A stretch of 6,204 bases of DNA from Rhodothermaceae bacterium. GTDB lineage: Bacteria; Bacteroidota; Rhodothermia; Rhodothermales; JAHEMB01. The position numbers and the translations under genes were made by a program. The stretch covers positions 1 through 6,204 of the forward strand of contig JAHEMB010000241.1 of the NCBI GenBank assembly GCA_024643915.1, written 5' to 3'. The notes below the pieces were generated by a model. It was not told the origin of the DNA and searched no databases. It saw nothing but the letters and a program-made list of their open reading frames with translations. Of this stretch, positions 5,846 to 6,204 are shown in pieces. Numbering within the stretch: position 1 is the stretch's first letter; the number at the start of each line of letters is the position of its first letter.

Positions 5846-6151
5846 TCACTCTCCCCACGGCTCAGAAGAGGAGACGTTGAAGATGGTCGCTTCAGGTTCA
5901 GCCGCTAAACAGTCAGGCATCAAACGAATCACCTCCTGCACTTCGGGGAGCGCCTCCTGACGCGCGAGTGCCGCCCGGTCAACGAACACTTCGGTTGCGA
6001 TGAACGCGTTGGGATCGGTCACGTCCCGGCCAATGTCGAAGCTTACAACGCCCTCAACCAAGCGGCTGGGGGCGACAACGGCCTCGAACGCCGCCCCAAC
6101 CTGCCCGGCTCTATCCGGCTTACACCTCGCTTTGAAACGGATGACGATCAT
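5846..6151 (-). CDS. ABM-domain protein (antibiotic biosynthesis monooxygenase/YgiN-like dimeric a+b barrel)
   Basis: This 101-residue cytoplasmic protein resembles the ABM family, small dimeric ferredoxin-like barrels that include cofactor-free quinol monooxygenases such as E. coli YgiN and many members of unknown function. It shows the expected order: strand MIVIRFKARCKP (1-12), helix RAGQVGAAFEAVV (14-26), the segment EGVVSFDIGRDVTDPNAFIA (33-52) ending in the second long strand, FVDRAALARQEALPEVQEVIRLM (55-77) with the typical helix-loop-helix, and a last strand EATIFNV (86-92). The start at 6151 is preferred over the in-frame ATG at 6184 because GGAGGT lies 6 nt before it and because the family begins at this strand. 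The substrate is unknown and nothing nearby suggests a pathway. It converges on rnhB; its upstream neighbour is outside the window. Confidence 0.75.
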   Translation of the reverse strand: MIVIRFKARCKPDRAGQVGAAFEAVVAPSRLVEGVVSFDIGRDVTDPNAFIATEVFVDRAALARQEALPEVQEVIRLMPDCLAAEPEATIFNVSSSEPWGE

Positions 6152-6157
6152 AGCCTT

Positions 6158-6163
6158 ACCTCC
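6158..6163 (-). promoter_or_regulatory. Strong ribosome binding site that fixes the ABM-domain gene start
   Basis: GGAGGT on the minus strand is followed by AAGGCT and the ATG at 6151. It is the best Shine-Dalgarno match in the window. It would lie inside the coding region if translation began at the ATG at 6184, so it argues for the shorter protein. Confidence 0.8.
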
Positions 6164-6204
6164 AAATTTTTCAGTGAAAGGCATGTCTAAGGATTGCGCA
6201 GCAG

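Noticed and set aside
6152..6184. Upstream ATG at 6184 as start of the ABM-domain gene
   Set aside because: The strong GGAGGT site at 6158-6163 would lie inside the coding sequence, and the 11 added residues do not match the family.

Overview
The window is a gene-dense stretch of GC-rich bacterial chromosome with five complete protein genes and one partial gene, grouped as two unrelated neighbourhoods. The organism is probably an aerobe or facultative aerobe, because it carries a molybdenum hydroxylase of the CO/xanthine dehydrogenase family. The phylum cannot be fixed from the sequence. The compact Rho protein and the short low-complexity repeats in nearly every spacer suggest an environmental lineage far from the Enterobacteria, possibly Armatimonadota, Acidobacteriota or Planctomycetota. 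That placement is only an impression.

Positions 1-2367 hold a minus-strand cluster read in the order coxG (1647-2099), coxS (970-1515), coxL (1-881, cut by the window edge). CoxS is the two-[2Fe-2S] electron-transfer subunit, CoxL carries the molybdopterin cofactor, and CoxG is a START-like accessory protein. The FAD subunit (CoxM) is not in the window. A 268-bp divergent region separates coxG from xdhC (2368-3507, plus strand), which encodes a chaperone that handles and inserts the molybdenum cofactor into enzymes of this family. Together the four genes encode and mature one molybdenum hydroxylase; its substrate (CO, a purine, an aldehyde or an N-heterocycle) cannot be read from the visible part of CoxL.

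Positions 3508-6204 hold housekeeping or unassigned genes: rho (3680-4798, minus), convergent with xdhC; rnhB (5191-5802, plus), divergent from rho; and a small ABM-fold monooxygenase-like protein (5846-6151, minus), convergent with rnhB. The rho-rnhB gap (4799-5190) has no convincing gene. It holds a C-rich, G-poor rho leader, a hairpin and a short imperfect direct repeat.

The most unusual signal lies between the genes. Three spacers (882-969, 1516-1646, 3508-3679) each hold a different short low-complexity repeat placed as two inverted arms around a core. In the xdhC-rho spacer the arms are almost free of G on the strand each converging transcript meets second, so they could serve as a two-way Rho-dependent stop. 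No CRISPR array, insertion sequence, tRNA or rRNA was seen, and no clearly new multi-gene system.
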